Positions 1-5,900 are shown, counted from the stretch's first letter. The stretch is DNA of 5,900 nt from an uncultured Nocardioides sp. (GCF_946885725.1 NZ_CAMPGZ010000227.1:1-5900), one strand, 5' to 3'. The notes: generated by a model not told the origin, from the sequence alone. Program-made: numbers and translations.

Positions 1-147
1 GTGACGGTCGAGGCCGACCCGGAGTCCGGCGACGTGCACGTGGTGCGCGGGCCGCACTATCGCGGCATCCAGTTCCACGCCGAGTCGATCCTCACCGAGC
101 GGGGCTATGACCTGATCCACGACCTGGTTCGCGACCTGCTGGCATGA
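1..147 (+). CDS. C-terminal end of a class I glutamine amidotransferase domain, probably a PhzE/TrpEG-type fused anthranilate synthase (partial, 5' end outside window)
   Basis: Frame 1 is open from the first base to a TGA at 145-147 and gives 48 residues. They include GIQFHAES (H26 and E28 of the fragment), which is the His/Glu part of the Cys-His-Glu triad of class I glutamine amidotransferases. This is followed by ILTERGYDLIHDLVRDLL, the usual closing helix of the domain. The stretch V-H-V-V-R-G-P-H-Y before it resembles the end of the amidotransferase half of fused anthranilate synthases (PhzE or TrpE-TrpG). HAES instead of the commoner HPES fits that subgroup as I remember it. Only the tail is visible, so a stand-alone TrpG-like subunit cannot be excluded. 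The GTG at base 1 is an internal codon by this reading, not a start. The next gene, another amidotransferase, begins 7 nt after the stop, so the two are probably co-transcribed. Confidence 0.7.
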   Translation: MTVEADPESGDVHVVRGPHYRGIQFHAESILTERGYDLIHDLVRDLLA

Positions 148-154
148 TCCGCAT

Positions 155-736
155 GTGACCAGGCGCGTGCTCGTCGTGGACCACCACGACTCGTACACCT
201 GGAACCTCGTCCACCTCGTCGCCCAGGTCGCCGGCTCCGTCCCCGACGTGGTCGAGCACGACGACGTCACGGTCGACGCGGTGCTCGACGGCGGTTGGAC
301 GCACCTGGTGCTGTCGCCCGGGCCTGGTACGCCGGACGACGAGCGCGACTTCTCGGTCGGGCGGCGGCTGCTGCTGGAGGCCACGGTCCCGGTGCTGGGT
401 GTCTGTCTCGGGATGCAGGGACTGGTGTCCGCGTACGGCGGCACGGTCGGTCGTGCGACGCCCGCGCACGGCGACGTCGCGTTGGTGCGGCATGACGGGA
501 CCGGTGCGTTCGTGGGGCTGCCGTCGCCCTTCGACGCGGTGCGCTACCACTCGCTCGCCGCGCTCGAGGTGCCCGCGGTGCTGGTCGAGAACGCCTGGTG
601 CGACGGGCCGGACGGTCCTGTGGTGATGGGGGTCGCGCATCGCACGAAGCCGTTGTGGGGCGTGCAGTTCCACCCCGAGTCGGTGCTCAGCGAGCACGGC
701 GCCGCCCTGGTCGCGAACTTCCTGGAGCTGTCGTGA
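155..736 (+). CDS. pabA: Aminodeoxychorismate/anthranilate synthase component II (glutamine amidotransferase subunit, PabA-type)
   Basis: This 193-residue class I glutamine amidotransferase would hydrolyse glutamine and pass ammonia to the PabB partner encoded next to it. The length is normal for PabA/TrpG. The N-terminus VLVVDHHDSYTWNLVHL matches the family opening (commonly DNYDSFTYNL). SPGPGTPDD (residues 54-62) is the oxyanion-hole loop. The nucleophile is C84 in GVCLGMQG, and H173 and E175 in GVQFHPES complete the triad. M87 replaces the His usual in CLGHQ. The GTG at 155 is chosen because the family motif starts four residues later and no ATG is available in frame. No clear Shine-Dalgarno is seen, so translation is probably coupled to the upstream gene, whose stop lies 7 nt before. 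The 3' end overlaps pabB by 4 nt (GTGA). The adjacent PIKGT-type synthase favours p-aminobenzoate synthesis, but such subunits can also serve anthranilate synthase. Confidence 0.9.
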   Translation: MTRRVLVVDHHDSYTWNLVHLVAQVAGSVPDVVEHDDVTVDAVLDGGWTHLVLSPGPGTPDDERDFSVGRRLLLEATVPVLGVCLGMQGLVSAYGGTVGRATPAHGDVALVRHDGTGAFVGLPSPFDAVRYHSLAALEVPAVLVENAWCDGPDGPVVMGVAHRTKPLWGVQFHPESVLSEHGAALVANFLELS

Positions 737-2070
737 GCCTCCACGACGCCGGTGACGACGCGGCTGTCGAGGCTTTCCTGGCGGGCGCCGCCCGGCACGA
801 CCGGCTGTTCTGGCTCGACGGCGGCGGCGCCCGGCCGTGGTCGGGGCACCGTTCCCTGCTCGGTTTCCTCGACGAGGACGACGTGTCGCTGACCTACGAC
901 GCCGCCACCCGCGAGGTGCGGCGCCACCAGGGCGGCCGGTCCGTGGTCGTGGGGGACGACGTGTTCACGGTCCTGGCCGGCGAGATCGGGCGGGACGGCG
1001 GGACGCCAGGAGTGTCGTGGGTGGGCTACCTCGGCTACGCCTCGCGCCCCGACCTCCCGGCTCGTCCCGCGGCCGACGTACCCGAGGCGGTGTGGATGCG
1101 CGTCCGCGACCCGCTCGTCATCGAGCACGACGTCGCGGCCGAGCCGGCCGGCGGCGCCGACCCGGGGGAGGAGGCGACGCCGGACTGGTACCGCGACGCG
1201 TTCGCCGAGGTCCAGGAGGAGCTGCACGCCGGCAACTCCTACGAGGTCAACCTGACCTACCGCGAGCGGATGGAGTCGGCGGTCGACCCGGTGGCGGCGT
1301 ACCTCCGGCTGCGCAGCGCCAACCCCGCGCCGTACGCCGGGTTCCTCCGCCATGGCGACGTCGCCCTGCTGAGCTCGAGCCCCGAGCGGTACGCCGTCAT
1401 CGACCGGCAGCGCCGGCTCGAGACCAAGCCGATCAAGGGCACCACGCCGCGCGGTGCGACGCCGGAGGCGGATGCGGAGCTGGCGACGCGGCTCGCGACC
1501 GACCCGAAGTTCCGCGCCGAGAACCTGATGATCGTCGACCTGCTGCGCAACGACCTGTCGATGGTGTGCGAGCCCGGGACGGTGGAGGTGCCGGGGCTGA
1601 TGGATGTGGAGTCGTACCCGTCCGTCCACCAGCTCGTCTCCACCGTGCGCGGCCACCTGCGCGCCGACGTCGGAACAGTCGACGCCCTGCGCGCGCTGTT
1701 CCCGGCGGGGTCGATGACCGGCGCCCCGAAGCGCCGCACCATGGAGATCATCGACCGGGTCGAGGACACCCCGCGCGGGGTGTACGCCGGCGCCTTCGGC
1801 TGGATCTCCGGCGACGGCCGCGCGGACCTCGGCGTGGTGATCCGCAGCCTCGTCGCCCGCCGCGTCGGCTCGTCCTCGGGATCCGCGATATCGGCGCCGC
1901 CGGCGGCCGGGACGGAGACAAGGGCAGAGACGGGTGCCGAGACCTGGGAGTACACCTGGGGCACCGGCGGCGGCATCACCGTCCGCTCCGACCTCGACGA
2001 GGAGTGGGCCGAGACCCGCTGGAAGGCCGCCCGCCTCCGCGCCGTCCTTCATGAAGACACAGCCGGCTGA
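733..2070 (+). CDS. pabB: Aminodeoxychorismate synthase component I (PabB)
   Basis: This 445-residue chorismate-binding enzyme would convert chorismate plus ammonia to 4-amino-4-deoxychorismate in the cytoplasm, on the way to p-aminobenzoate and folate. The catalytic domain runs from about residue 150 to 440. KPIKGTTPRG carries K235, the Lys of the PIKGT signature that separates PabB from TrpE (PIAGT). Other family motifs are RAENLMIVDLLRNDL (261-275), SYPSVHQLVSTVRGHL (294-309), FPAGSMTGAPKRR (323-335) and GGGITVRSD (412-420). The GTG at 733 is chosen because it overlaps the pabA stop as GTGA and has GGAG at 724-727, 5 nt upstream. The frame stays open further upstream, but that part lies inside pabA. 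An unusual Ser/Ala/Glu/Thr-rich insert (about 379-405) includes a 12-bp tandem repeat. It falls in a loop between conserved strands, so the enzyme is probably intact. No pabC lyase follows. Confidence 0.93.
   Translation: MSLHDAGDDAAVEAFLAGAARHDRLFWLDGGGARPWSGHRSLLGFLDEDDVSLTYDAATREVRRHQGGRSVVVGDDVFTVLAGEIGRDGGTPGVSWVGYLGYASRPDLPARPAADVPEAVWMRVRDPLVIEHDVAAEPAGGADPGEEATPDWYRDAFAEVQEELHAGNSYEVNLTYRERMESAVDPVAAYLRLRSANPAPYAGFLRHGDVALLSSSPERYAVIDRQRRLETKPIKGTTPRGATPEADAELATRLATDPKFRAENLMIVDLLRNDLSMVCEPGTVEVPGLMDVESYPSVHQLVSTVRGHLRADVGTVDALRALFPAGSMTGAPKRRTMEIIDRVEDTPRGVYAGAFGWISGDGRADLGVVIRSLVARRVGSSSGSAISAPPAAGTETRAETGAETWEYTWGTGGGITVRSDLDEEWAETRWKAARLRAVLHEDTAG
1912..1947 (+). repeat. 12-bp tandem repeat, three units, in frame inside pabB
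   Basis: Three consecutive 12-bp units (1912-1923, 1924-1935, 1936-1947) each hold GAGAC at the same place (starts 1915, 1927, 1939). They encode the tetrapeptides TETR, AETG and AETW (residues 394-405 of PabB). The period is a multiple of three, so the reading frame is kept. The repeat is the end of a low-complexity insert of about 27 residues just before the conserved GGGIT strand. Confidence 0.7.
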
Positions 2071-2090
2071 CTCCCGACCCCAAGCACCGG

Positions 2091-2147
2091 CGAGGAGTCA
2101 GTTATTCAGCCTCGTCGGCGGCGTGTCGCGTCACAACTGACCCCTCG
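2091..2147 (-). repeat. 57-nt repeat unit, copy 1 (inverted relative to copy 2), with complementary ends
   Basis: The unit starts 20 nt after the pabB stop. Its ends are complementary: 2091-2103 pairs with 2135-2147 in 12 of 13 positions. The single exception is A2096 against C2142 on the + strand, which is a G.U wobble in RNA from the - strand. For that reason the unit is assigned to the - strand. The loop contains CGACACGCCGCCGAC (read on the - strand, 2128 to 2114), a 15-nt core identical in copy 2. It encodes nothing I can recognise. It could be a REP-like or small MITE-like element, a structured RNA or part of a bidirectional terminator. Confidence 0.75.
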
Positions 2148-2209
2148 CCGTACGCCGGGAAACGCGCACAGCAACCAGGCAGGGAACCCAGGTCACCCGG
2201 GGGACAAGG

Positions 2210-2259
2210 CCGGCGGCCGGCCCTCGCGCGCTGGGACCGCGCGAGGACCGGCCGGCCGG
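2210..2259. terminator. Strong GC-rich hairpin, probable bidirectional terminator between convergent pabB and pepD
   Basis: The left arm 2210-2230 pairs with the right arm 2238-2259 around the 7-nt loop CTGGGAC. Moving outward from the loop there are nine straight pairs, a C/A mismatch (2221/2247), seven more pairs, a one-base bulge (G2255) and four further pairs. No T tract follows on either strand, so it is not a classical intrinsic terminator. U-poor hairpins are common after actinobacterial genes. Its position between two converging genes suits a shared terminator. Alternatively it is the central part of the inverted-repeat element around it. Confidence 0.55.
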
Positions 2260-2277
2260 GGACTACGGACCTGCTGC

Positions 2278-2334
2278 CGAGGGGTCACTTCTGCTCCGAC
2301 ACGCCGCCGACAAGCCTGATTTTCTGACTCCTCG
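2278..2334 (+). repeat. 57-nt repeat unit, copy 2 (inverted relative to copy 1)
   Basis: The reverse complement of this segment matches 2091-2147 over the full 57 nt with no gaps and 47 identical positions. Its ends also pair: 2278-2287 with 2325-2334 in ten of ten positions if the G2283-T2329 wobble is allowed. The core CGACACGCCGCCGAC lies at 2297-2311. It ends 6 nt before the pepD stop codon. The perfect stem with the G.U pair forms on the + strand, so this unit and copy 1 point away from each other. Confidence 0.75.
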
Positions 2335-2340
2335 GCGTTG

Positions 2341-3660
2341 TCAGGACGCGGCCTCACCGCCGTCGCTGTCGAGCGTGACGTCGATGGTGATCGGGTCGAT
2401 GTTGCTGGTGTCGTCGCCGTCACCGCGAACGACGGTGAGCGTGACCTCGTCGCCGGGGCGGTAGCCGCGGATGAGGGCGACCAGGGACTCGCTGTCGGAG
2501 ATGACCTGGTCGTCGACCTTGGTGATCACGTCGCCACGGCGCAGGCCGGCCTCGTCGGCGGCGGAGCCGTCCGCGACCGTCTGCACACCGGCGCCGGTGA
2601 GCAGCCCGTCGTTGCTGACCGCGTCGGCGACGGTGACACCGAGGCGCGCGTGGGTCGGCGTCTCGCCGTTGCGGAGCTGGTCGACGATGGGCAGCACCTT
2701 GGCGATCGGGATCGCGAAGCCGAGCCCGATCGAGCCGGCCTCGCCGCCCATGACGCCGGACGACGCCGTTCGGATCGATGAGTTGATGCCGACCACCTCA
2801 CCGCGCATGTTGACGAGCGGACCGCCCGAGTTGCCGGGGTTGATGGCGGCGTCGGTCTGGATGGCCGGGTACGTCGTGTCGGTACCGCCCTGCTCGCCGG
2901 CCGACACGGGCCGGTTCAGCGCGCTGACGATCCCGGACGTCACGGTCGCCTGGAGGCCGAACGGGGAGCCGATCGCGACGACGTTCTCGCCGACGTCGAG
3001 CTGGTCGGAGTTGCCGATCTTCGCGGGCGTCAGGTCGGACACGTCCTCGGCCTTGATCACCGCGACGTCGGTGAGCGGGTCGGTGCCGATGACCTCGGCG
3101 CGCGCGGTCGAGCCGTCGTTGAAGCTCACCGAGATCGTCCCGCCGCCACCCGCCGCGTCGACGACGTGGTTGTTGGTGAGGATCTCGCCGTCCTCGCTCA
3201 GGATGATGCCGGAGCCGGAGCCGCCGCCCTGCTGGGTGATGACGTTGATCTTCACGACCGATGGCAGCACCGAGGCCGCGACCTTCTCGGCGGAACCCTC
3301 CGCGGCCGGGATGTCGGGCGAGTCCGACACCTGCGGGGCGTCCCCCGCCGAAGGCGACGCCTGCTGCGCGCCGCCTCCGGCGGAGTCGTTGAACGCGGAG
3401 TACCCCGCGGCGCCAGCCAGGCCGGCGAGACCTCCGACGACCAGGGACGCCGCGACGATGCCGGCCACGACACCCTTGGTCGGCCGGGAACCTCCCCGCG
3501 TCGGCGGGCCCTCAAACCCCGGCGGCTGCCAGCCCGGCTGGTAGCCCGGCTCGTAACGATGCGTGCTCCCCGCCGCTCCCTCGGAGGGCGGCATCCGCAG
3601 CGTGTCGCCGGCGTCGTTGCCGGCGTAGGGGCCCGGGTACGGGCGAGGGGTCTCGGTCAT
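2341..3660 (-). CDS. pepD: Membrane-anchored HtrA-family serine protease with one PDZ domain (PepD-like)
   Basis: This 439-residue trypsin-like protease/chaperone probably degrades or refolds damaged proteins on the outer face of the membrane. Residues 1-62 are a Pro/Gly/Tyr-rich cytoplasmic tail, and about 63-90 form one membrane segment. The protease domain (about 125-330) has the triad H165 (TNNHVV), D198 (LTDVAV) and S278 (NPGNSGG). A single PDZ domain follows from about 338 to 430 (LGVTV, then AGLRRGDVIT). This layout and length match mycobacterial PepD (HtrA2), which also sits beside mprAB. The ATG at 3660 is the first start after an in-frame stop (TAA at 3687-3685). It has no clear Shine-Dalgarno, so leaderless or weak initiation is possible. 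The gene lies 86 nt downstream of the kinase and ends 6 nt from the inverted repeats. Other actinobacterial HtrA paralogues share this architecture, so the orthology rests mainly on gene order. Confidence 0.92.
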   Translation of the reverse strand: MTETPRPYPGPYAGNDAGDTLRMPPSEGAAGSTHRYEPGYQPGWQPPGFEGPPTRGGSRPTKGVVAGIVAASLVVGGLAGLAGAAGYSAFNDSAGGGAQQASPSAGDAPQVSDSPDIPAAEGSAEKVAASVLPSVVKINVITQQGGGSGSGIILSEDGEILTNNHVVDAAGGGGTISVSFNDGSTARAEVIGTDPLTDVAVIKAEDVSDLTPAKIGNSDQLDVGENVVAIGSPFGLQATVTSGIVSALNRPVSAGEQGGTDTTYPAIQTDAAINPGNSGGPLVNMRGEVVGINSSIRTASSGVMGGEAGSIGLGFAIPIAKVLPIVDQLRNGETPTHARLGVTVADAVSNDGLLTGAGVQTVADGSAADEAGLRRGDVITKVDDQVISDSESLVALIRGYRPGDEVTLTVVRGDGDDTSNIDPITIDVTLDSDGGEAAS

Positions 3661-3675
3661 GTCACAAAGCGTGAC
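3661..3675. promoter_or_regulatory. GTCAC-N5-GTGAC inverted repeat abutting the pepD start, possible operator
   Basis: GTCACAAAGCGTGAC is a perfect 5-bp inverted repeat with a 5-nt spacer, directly upstream of the pepD ATG. This is where a ribosome binding site would normally be, and none is visible. A dimeric regulator bound here could block transcription or initiation. It might instead be a small mRNA hairpin. A palindrome this short can occur by chance, and I cannot match it to an established site with certainty. Confidence 0.35.
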
Positions 3676-3732
3676 GCGCGAGCCTTAACTCGTGCTGAGA
3701 AGCCGCTGGGACATCGGCTTGATCCTGCAGAT

Positions 3733-3747
3733 ACGACGGTACGTCGT
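3733..3747. other. Short inverted repeat ACGACG-GTA-CGTCGT at the 3' end of the kinase gene
   Basis: A perfect 6-bp inverted repeat with a 3-nt centre overlaps the last base of the kinase stop codon and enters the 86-nt gap before pepD. It could be a weak hairpin that reduces transcription between mprB and pepD, or a protein-binding site. It is short and has no T tract, so the call is tentative. I found no convincing sigma-factor promoter in the rest of the gap. Confidence 0.3.
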
Positions 3748-5180
3748 CAGCCGGTGGTGACCGCGTCGTCCTCGGCCGGCACCTCGCGGGAGGAATCCGG
3801 CGGGGTCGGCGATCCCGGCAGCGACAGCCAGAACGCCGCCCCTCCCTCGGCCTCCGCCCGCCCGGCGCGCACCGAGCCGCCGTGCCGCTCGGCGACCTGC
3901 CGCACGATCGACAGACCGAGGCCCGAGCCGGGCATCGTCCGCGACTCCTTGGACCGGTAGAACCGGTCGAACACGTGCGGCAGGTCCTCGTCGCTGATCC
4001 CGTGCCCCTGGTCGGCCACGCGCAGTACCCCGTGGTCGAGCGTCACGGTGACCACGCCGAGCGGCGGGCTCCACTTCGCGGCGTTGTCGAGCAGGTTGGT
4101 GACCGCCCGCTCCAGCGCGTTGGCCTCGCCGACGACCCACCACGGCTCCGTGCGTACGTCGAAGTGCAGGCTCGACGCGCGGCGGCGCACTCGTTCGACG
4201 GCACGGGCGACCACGTCCGTCATGTCCACCGGCTCGACGGACACCGGCGCGCTGTCCTCCCGCGCGAGCTCGGTGAGGTCGCCGATCAGCGTGGTGAGCT
4301 CGCCGATCTGGAACCGCACGTCGTCCATCAGCTCCGCCCGCGACTCCGGCGACAGCCCGCCGCGGTCGTCGGCCTGGGCGAGCAGGTCGAGGTTGGTGCG
4401 CAGCGAGGTCAGCGGCGTGCGCAGCTCGTGGCCGGCGTCGGCGACGAGCTGGCGCTGCCGGTCACGGGAGGCGGACAACGCGGCGAGCATCGCGTTGAAC
4501 GCCGATGCCAGGCGGGCGATCTCGTCGTTGCCCTCGACCTCGATCGGGTCGAGCTTCTCGGTGCGGGCGATCTCCTCGGCCTTGCGGGTCAGCTTGCGCA
4601 CCGGCCGCAGGCCGTTGCGCGCCACCGCCCACCCGGCCAGCGCGGCGGCGATCACACCGAGGGCGCCGAAGACGAACAGCACGAAGCCGAGCTTCTCCAG
4701 CGTGTAGTAGTTGTTGTCCAACGACTGCGCCAGCACGAGCGCGACGCCGGGCTCGTTGCTCGGCACGGCCGCCACCCGGTAGTCGCCGTCGGCGGTACTG
4801 ATCGTGCGGCAGGTCCAGTCCTCCTGACCACGGGCCACCGCCAGCTCGGGCGCGCCCAGCTGGATCGTGGCGCCTTCGATCGAACGGGTGCCGTAGACGT
4901 CGCCGGTGGCGGTGATCGTGCCGATCCGGATGTCGGCCGCGCCGACCACCCACGACGGCACCTCCTCGCGGGTGAGCTGGTTGATCGCGCTCGACTGCGC
5001 GGCGGCCAGCGCCCGGTCCCGCAGGGAGTGGTCGAGGGTGTCGAGGAGCTGGTGGCGCACGGTGACGTACGCCGCCACGGCGAGTACGGCGACGGCGAGG
5101 CCGACGGCCATCGTCGCGAGGAGCGTGACGCGGCTGGCCAGCGACCGCCGGTAGTGCCACGACCGGGGGTCGAGCACCAT
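3747..5180 (-). CDS. mprB: Two-component sensor histidine kinase, HAMP/HisKA/HATPase (MprB-like)
   Basis: This membrane kinase would sense envelope stress and phosphorylate the adjacent regulator. With the chosen start it has 477 residues: TM1 about 19-41, an extracytoplasmic domain 42-163 with a single Cys (C124), TM2 about 164-187, and HAMP about 186-240. The H-box DAGHELRTPLTSL carries the phosphorylated H251. The ATPase domain has the N-box NLLDNAAK (N366), G1 VADQGHGI (D390), F-box FDRFYRS and G2 GSGLGLSIV. The ATG at 5180 overlaps the regulator stop by 1 nt (TGATG) and has AAGGAGG four nt upstream. The alternative GTG at 5183 would add one residue but sits too close to that site. The overlap indicates tight co-expression with the regulator. 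Order and motifs match mycobacterial MprB, though the sensor domain is divergent and its signal cannot be read from the sequence. Confidence 0.93.
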   Translation of the reverse strand: MVLDPRSWHYRRSLASRVTLLATMAVGLAVAVLAVAAYVTVRHQLLDTLDHSLRDRALAAAQSSAINQLTREEVPSWVVGAADIRIGTITATGDVYGTRSIEGATIQLGAPELAVARGQEDWTCRTISTADGDYRVAAVPSNEPGVALVLAQSLDNNYYTLEKLGFVLFVFGALGVIAAALAGWAVARNGLRPVRKLTRKAEEIARTEKLDPIEVEGNDEIARLASAFNAMLAALSASRDRQRQLVADAGHELRTPLTSLRTNLDLLAQADDRGGLSPESRAELMDDVRFQIGELTTLIGDLTELAREDSAPVSVEPVDMTDVVARAVERVRRRASSLHFDVRTEPWWVVGEANALERAVTNLLDNAAKWSPPLGVVTVTLDHGVLRVADQGHGISDEDLPHVFDRFYRSKESRTMPGSGLGLSIVRQVAERHGGSVRAGRAEAEGGAAFWLSLPGSPTPPDSSREVPAEDDAVTTG

Positions 5181-5893
5181 CACCCCTCCTTCAGGACGTA
5201 CCCGACGCCGCGGACCGTGTGGATCAGCCGCGGCTCACCGTCGGCCTCGGTCTTGCGGCGCAGGTAGCCCACGTAGACCTCGAGCGAGTTGGCGGTGGTG
5301 GGGAAGTCGTAGCCCCACACCTCTTCGAGGATGAACGCCCGCTCCAGCACCCGGCGCGGCCGGCGCAGGAACATCTCGAGCAGCGCGAACTCCGTGCGGG
5401 TCAGCTCGATCGGCCGGTCCCCGCGGTGGACCTCACGGGTGGCGACGTTGAGGGTGAGGTCGGAGAACGACAGCTCCTCCTCGTCCAGGTCGCTGTCGCC
5501 GTCCGGCGTGTGCGCGCGGCGCAGCAGCGCCCGCAGCCGAGCGAGCAGCTCCTCGAGCGCGAACGGCTTGGTCAGGTAGTCGTCGGCGCCGGCGTCGAGC
5601 CCCTCGACCCGGTCGCCCACCGAGTCGCGGGCGGTGAGCACGAGGATCGGCAGGTCGTTGCCGGCGGTGCGCAGCGCGCGGGTGGTCTCGATGCCGTCGA
5701 GCCGCGGCATCATCACGTCGATGACGAGCGCGTCGGGGGTCCGGCTGGCGATGCTGGCGAGCGCCTCGGCGCCGTCGCTGGCGAGCGTGACGTCGTACCC
5801 GTTGAACTCCAGGGACCTGCGCAGCGACTCACGCACAGCCTTGTCGTCGTCGACGACGAGCACGCGCGCGAGAGTGTCGGAACCGGTCGCCAC
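5180..5893 (-). CDS. mprA: OmpR/PhoB-family response regulator (MprA-like)
   Basis: This 237-residue DNA-binding regulator would be phosphorylated by the adjacent kinase. The receiver domain (about 10-125) has the acidic pocket D15/D16 in [13 protein letters not shown], the phospho-acceptor D59 in [12 protein letters not shown]87 in LVLTARD and K109 in [15 protein letters not shown]. An acidic linker ([13 protein letters not shown]) leads to a winged-helix domain (about 140-235) with [36 protein letters not shown] and [10 protein letters not shown]. Several of these stretches are nearly the same as I remember in M. tuberculosis MprA, including RRSL-FNGY and [13 protein letters not shown]. The GTG at 5893 is the first start in the window, with only 7 nt beyond it. 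The true start could lie outside, although the receiver domain looks complete. The stop overlaps the kinase start. Confidence 0.92.
   Translation of the reverse strand: MATGSDTLARVLVVDDDKAVRESLRRSLEFNGYDVTLASDGAEALASIASRTPDALVIDVMMPRLDGIETTRALRTAGNDLPILVLTARDSVGDRVEGLDAGADDYLTKPFALEELLARLRALLRRAHTPDGDSDLDEEELSFSDLTLNVATREVHRGDRPIELTRTEFALLEMFLRRPRRVLERAFILEEVWGYDFPTTANSLEVYVGYLRRKTEADGEPRLIHTVRGVGYVLKEG
5186..5192 (-). promoter_or_regulatory. Ribosome binding site for the sensor kinase gene
   Basis: The - strand reads AAGGAGG here, a near-perfect Shine-Dalgarno inside the last codons of the regulator gene. It lies four bases before the ATG at 5180 and only one before the alternative GTG at 5183, which favours the ATG. 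It is the strongest ribosome binding site in the window and suggests the kinase is translated efficiently on its own, besides being coupled to the regulator. Confidence 0.7.
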
Positions 5894-5900
5894 GCCACCA

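Noticed and set aside
598..732. Upstream extension of the pabB frame by 45 codons
   Set aside because: It lies inside pabA, the extra residues do not look like the PabB N-terminus, and the GTG at 733 has a GGAG site and a GTGA overlap.
544..2052. Long antisense frame of 502 codons across pabA and pabB
   Set aside because: It runs opposite a gene with clear catalytic motifs, its product is Arg/Gly/Val/His-rich low-complexity sequence without a recognisable domain, and such frames are expected in high-GC DNA.
2091..2334. The inverted-repeat element as an insertion sequence or a CRISPR remnant
   Set aside because: There is no transposase frame, no evident target-site duplication, and only two inverted units with a 130-nt structured spacer, so neither an autonomous IS nor a CRISPR array is supported.
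2471..3544. + strand frame of 357 codons opposite pepD
   Set aside because: It is antisense to the HtrA triad and PDZ coding sequence, and its product is Ser/Pro/Thr/Ala-rich with no recognisable family.
3661..3746. A sigma-E-type or housekeeping promoter for pepD in the 86-nt gap
   Set aside because: No pair of -35 and -10 boxes with acceptable match and spacing could be found by eye, so no promoter is claimed.
3882..5267. Long + strand frame of 461 codons opposite the sensor kinase
   Set aside because: The kinase on the other strand has all its boxes in order. The antisense product is rich in His, Arg, Val and Gly with no domain, so it is a codon-bias shadow.

Overview
The window is high-GC DNA with GTG starts, short overlaps between genes and long antisense shadow frames, which points to an actinobacterium. 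The response regulator, histidine kinase and serine protease match the Mycobacterium MprA-MprB-PepD set in order and in sequence motifs. A non-mycobacterial actinomycete, possibly from the Nocardioidaceae, is my guess, but the window alone does not prove it. Everything here looks chromosomal and core-like. I see no transposase, phage gene, CRISPR array, tRNA or rRNA.

Left part (1-2070, + strand): a chorismate/glutamine amidotransferase block. It opens with the last 48 codons of a class I glutamine amidotransferase, probably the C-terminal half of a PhzE/TrpEG-type fused anthranilate synthase. A complete PabA-type amidotransferase follows (155-736), then a PabB-type aminodeoxychorismate synthase (733-2070). 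pabA and pabB overlap by 4 nt. Together they would take ammonia from glutamine and convert chorismate to 4-amino-4-deoxychorismate, the precursor of p-aminobenzoate and folate. The lyase gene (pabC) is not in the window.

Middle (2071-2340): the gap between two convergent genes is almost filled by a 244-bp structure. Two 57-nt copies of one repeat lie in inverted orientation (2091-2147 and 2278-2334, 47 of 57 identical). Each copy has its own complementary ends. Between them is a strong GC-rich hairpin (2210-2259). This is the least explained part of the window and its best candidate for something undescribed.

Right part (2341-5893, - strand): an envelope-stress module transcribed right to left. 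The order is an OmpR-family response regulator (MprA-like), a HAMP/HisKA sensor kinase (MprB-like) overlapping it, then an 86-nt gap and a membrane-anchored HtrA serine protease with one PDZ domain (PepD-like). By analogy with mycobacteria, the kinase senses extracytoplasmic stress, the regulator controls transcription including that of its own locus, and the protease handles misfolded proteins outside the membrane. A GTCAC-N5-GTGAC inverted repeat directly upstream of the protease start is a possible operator.
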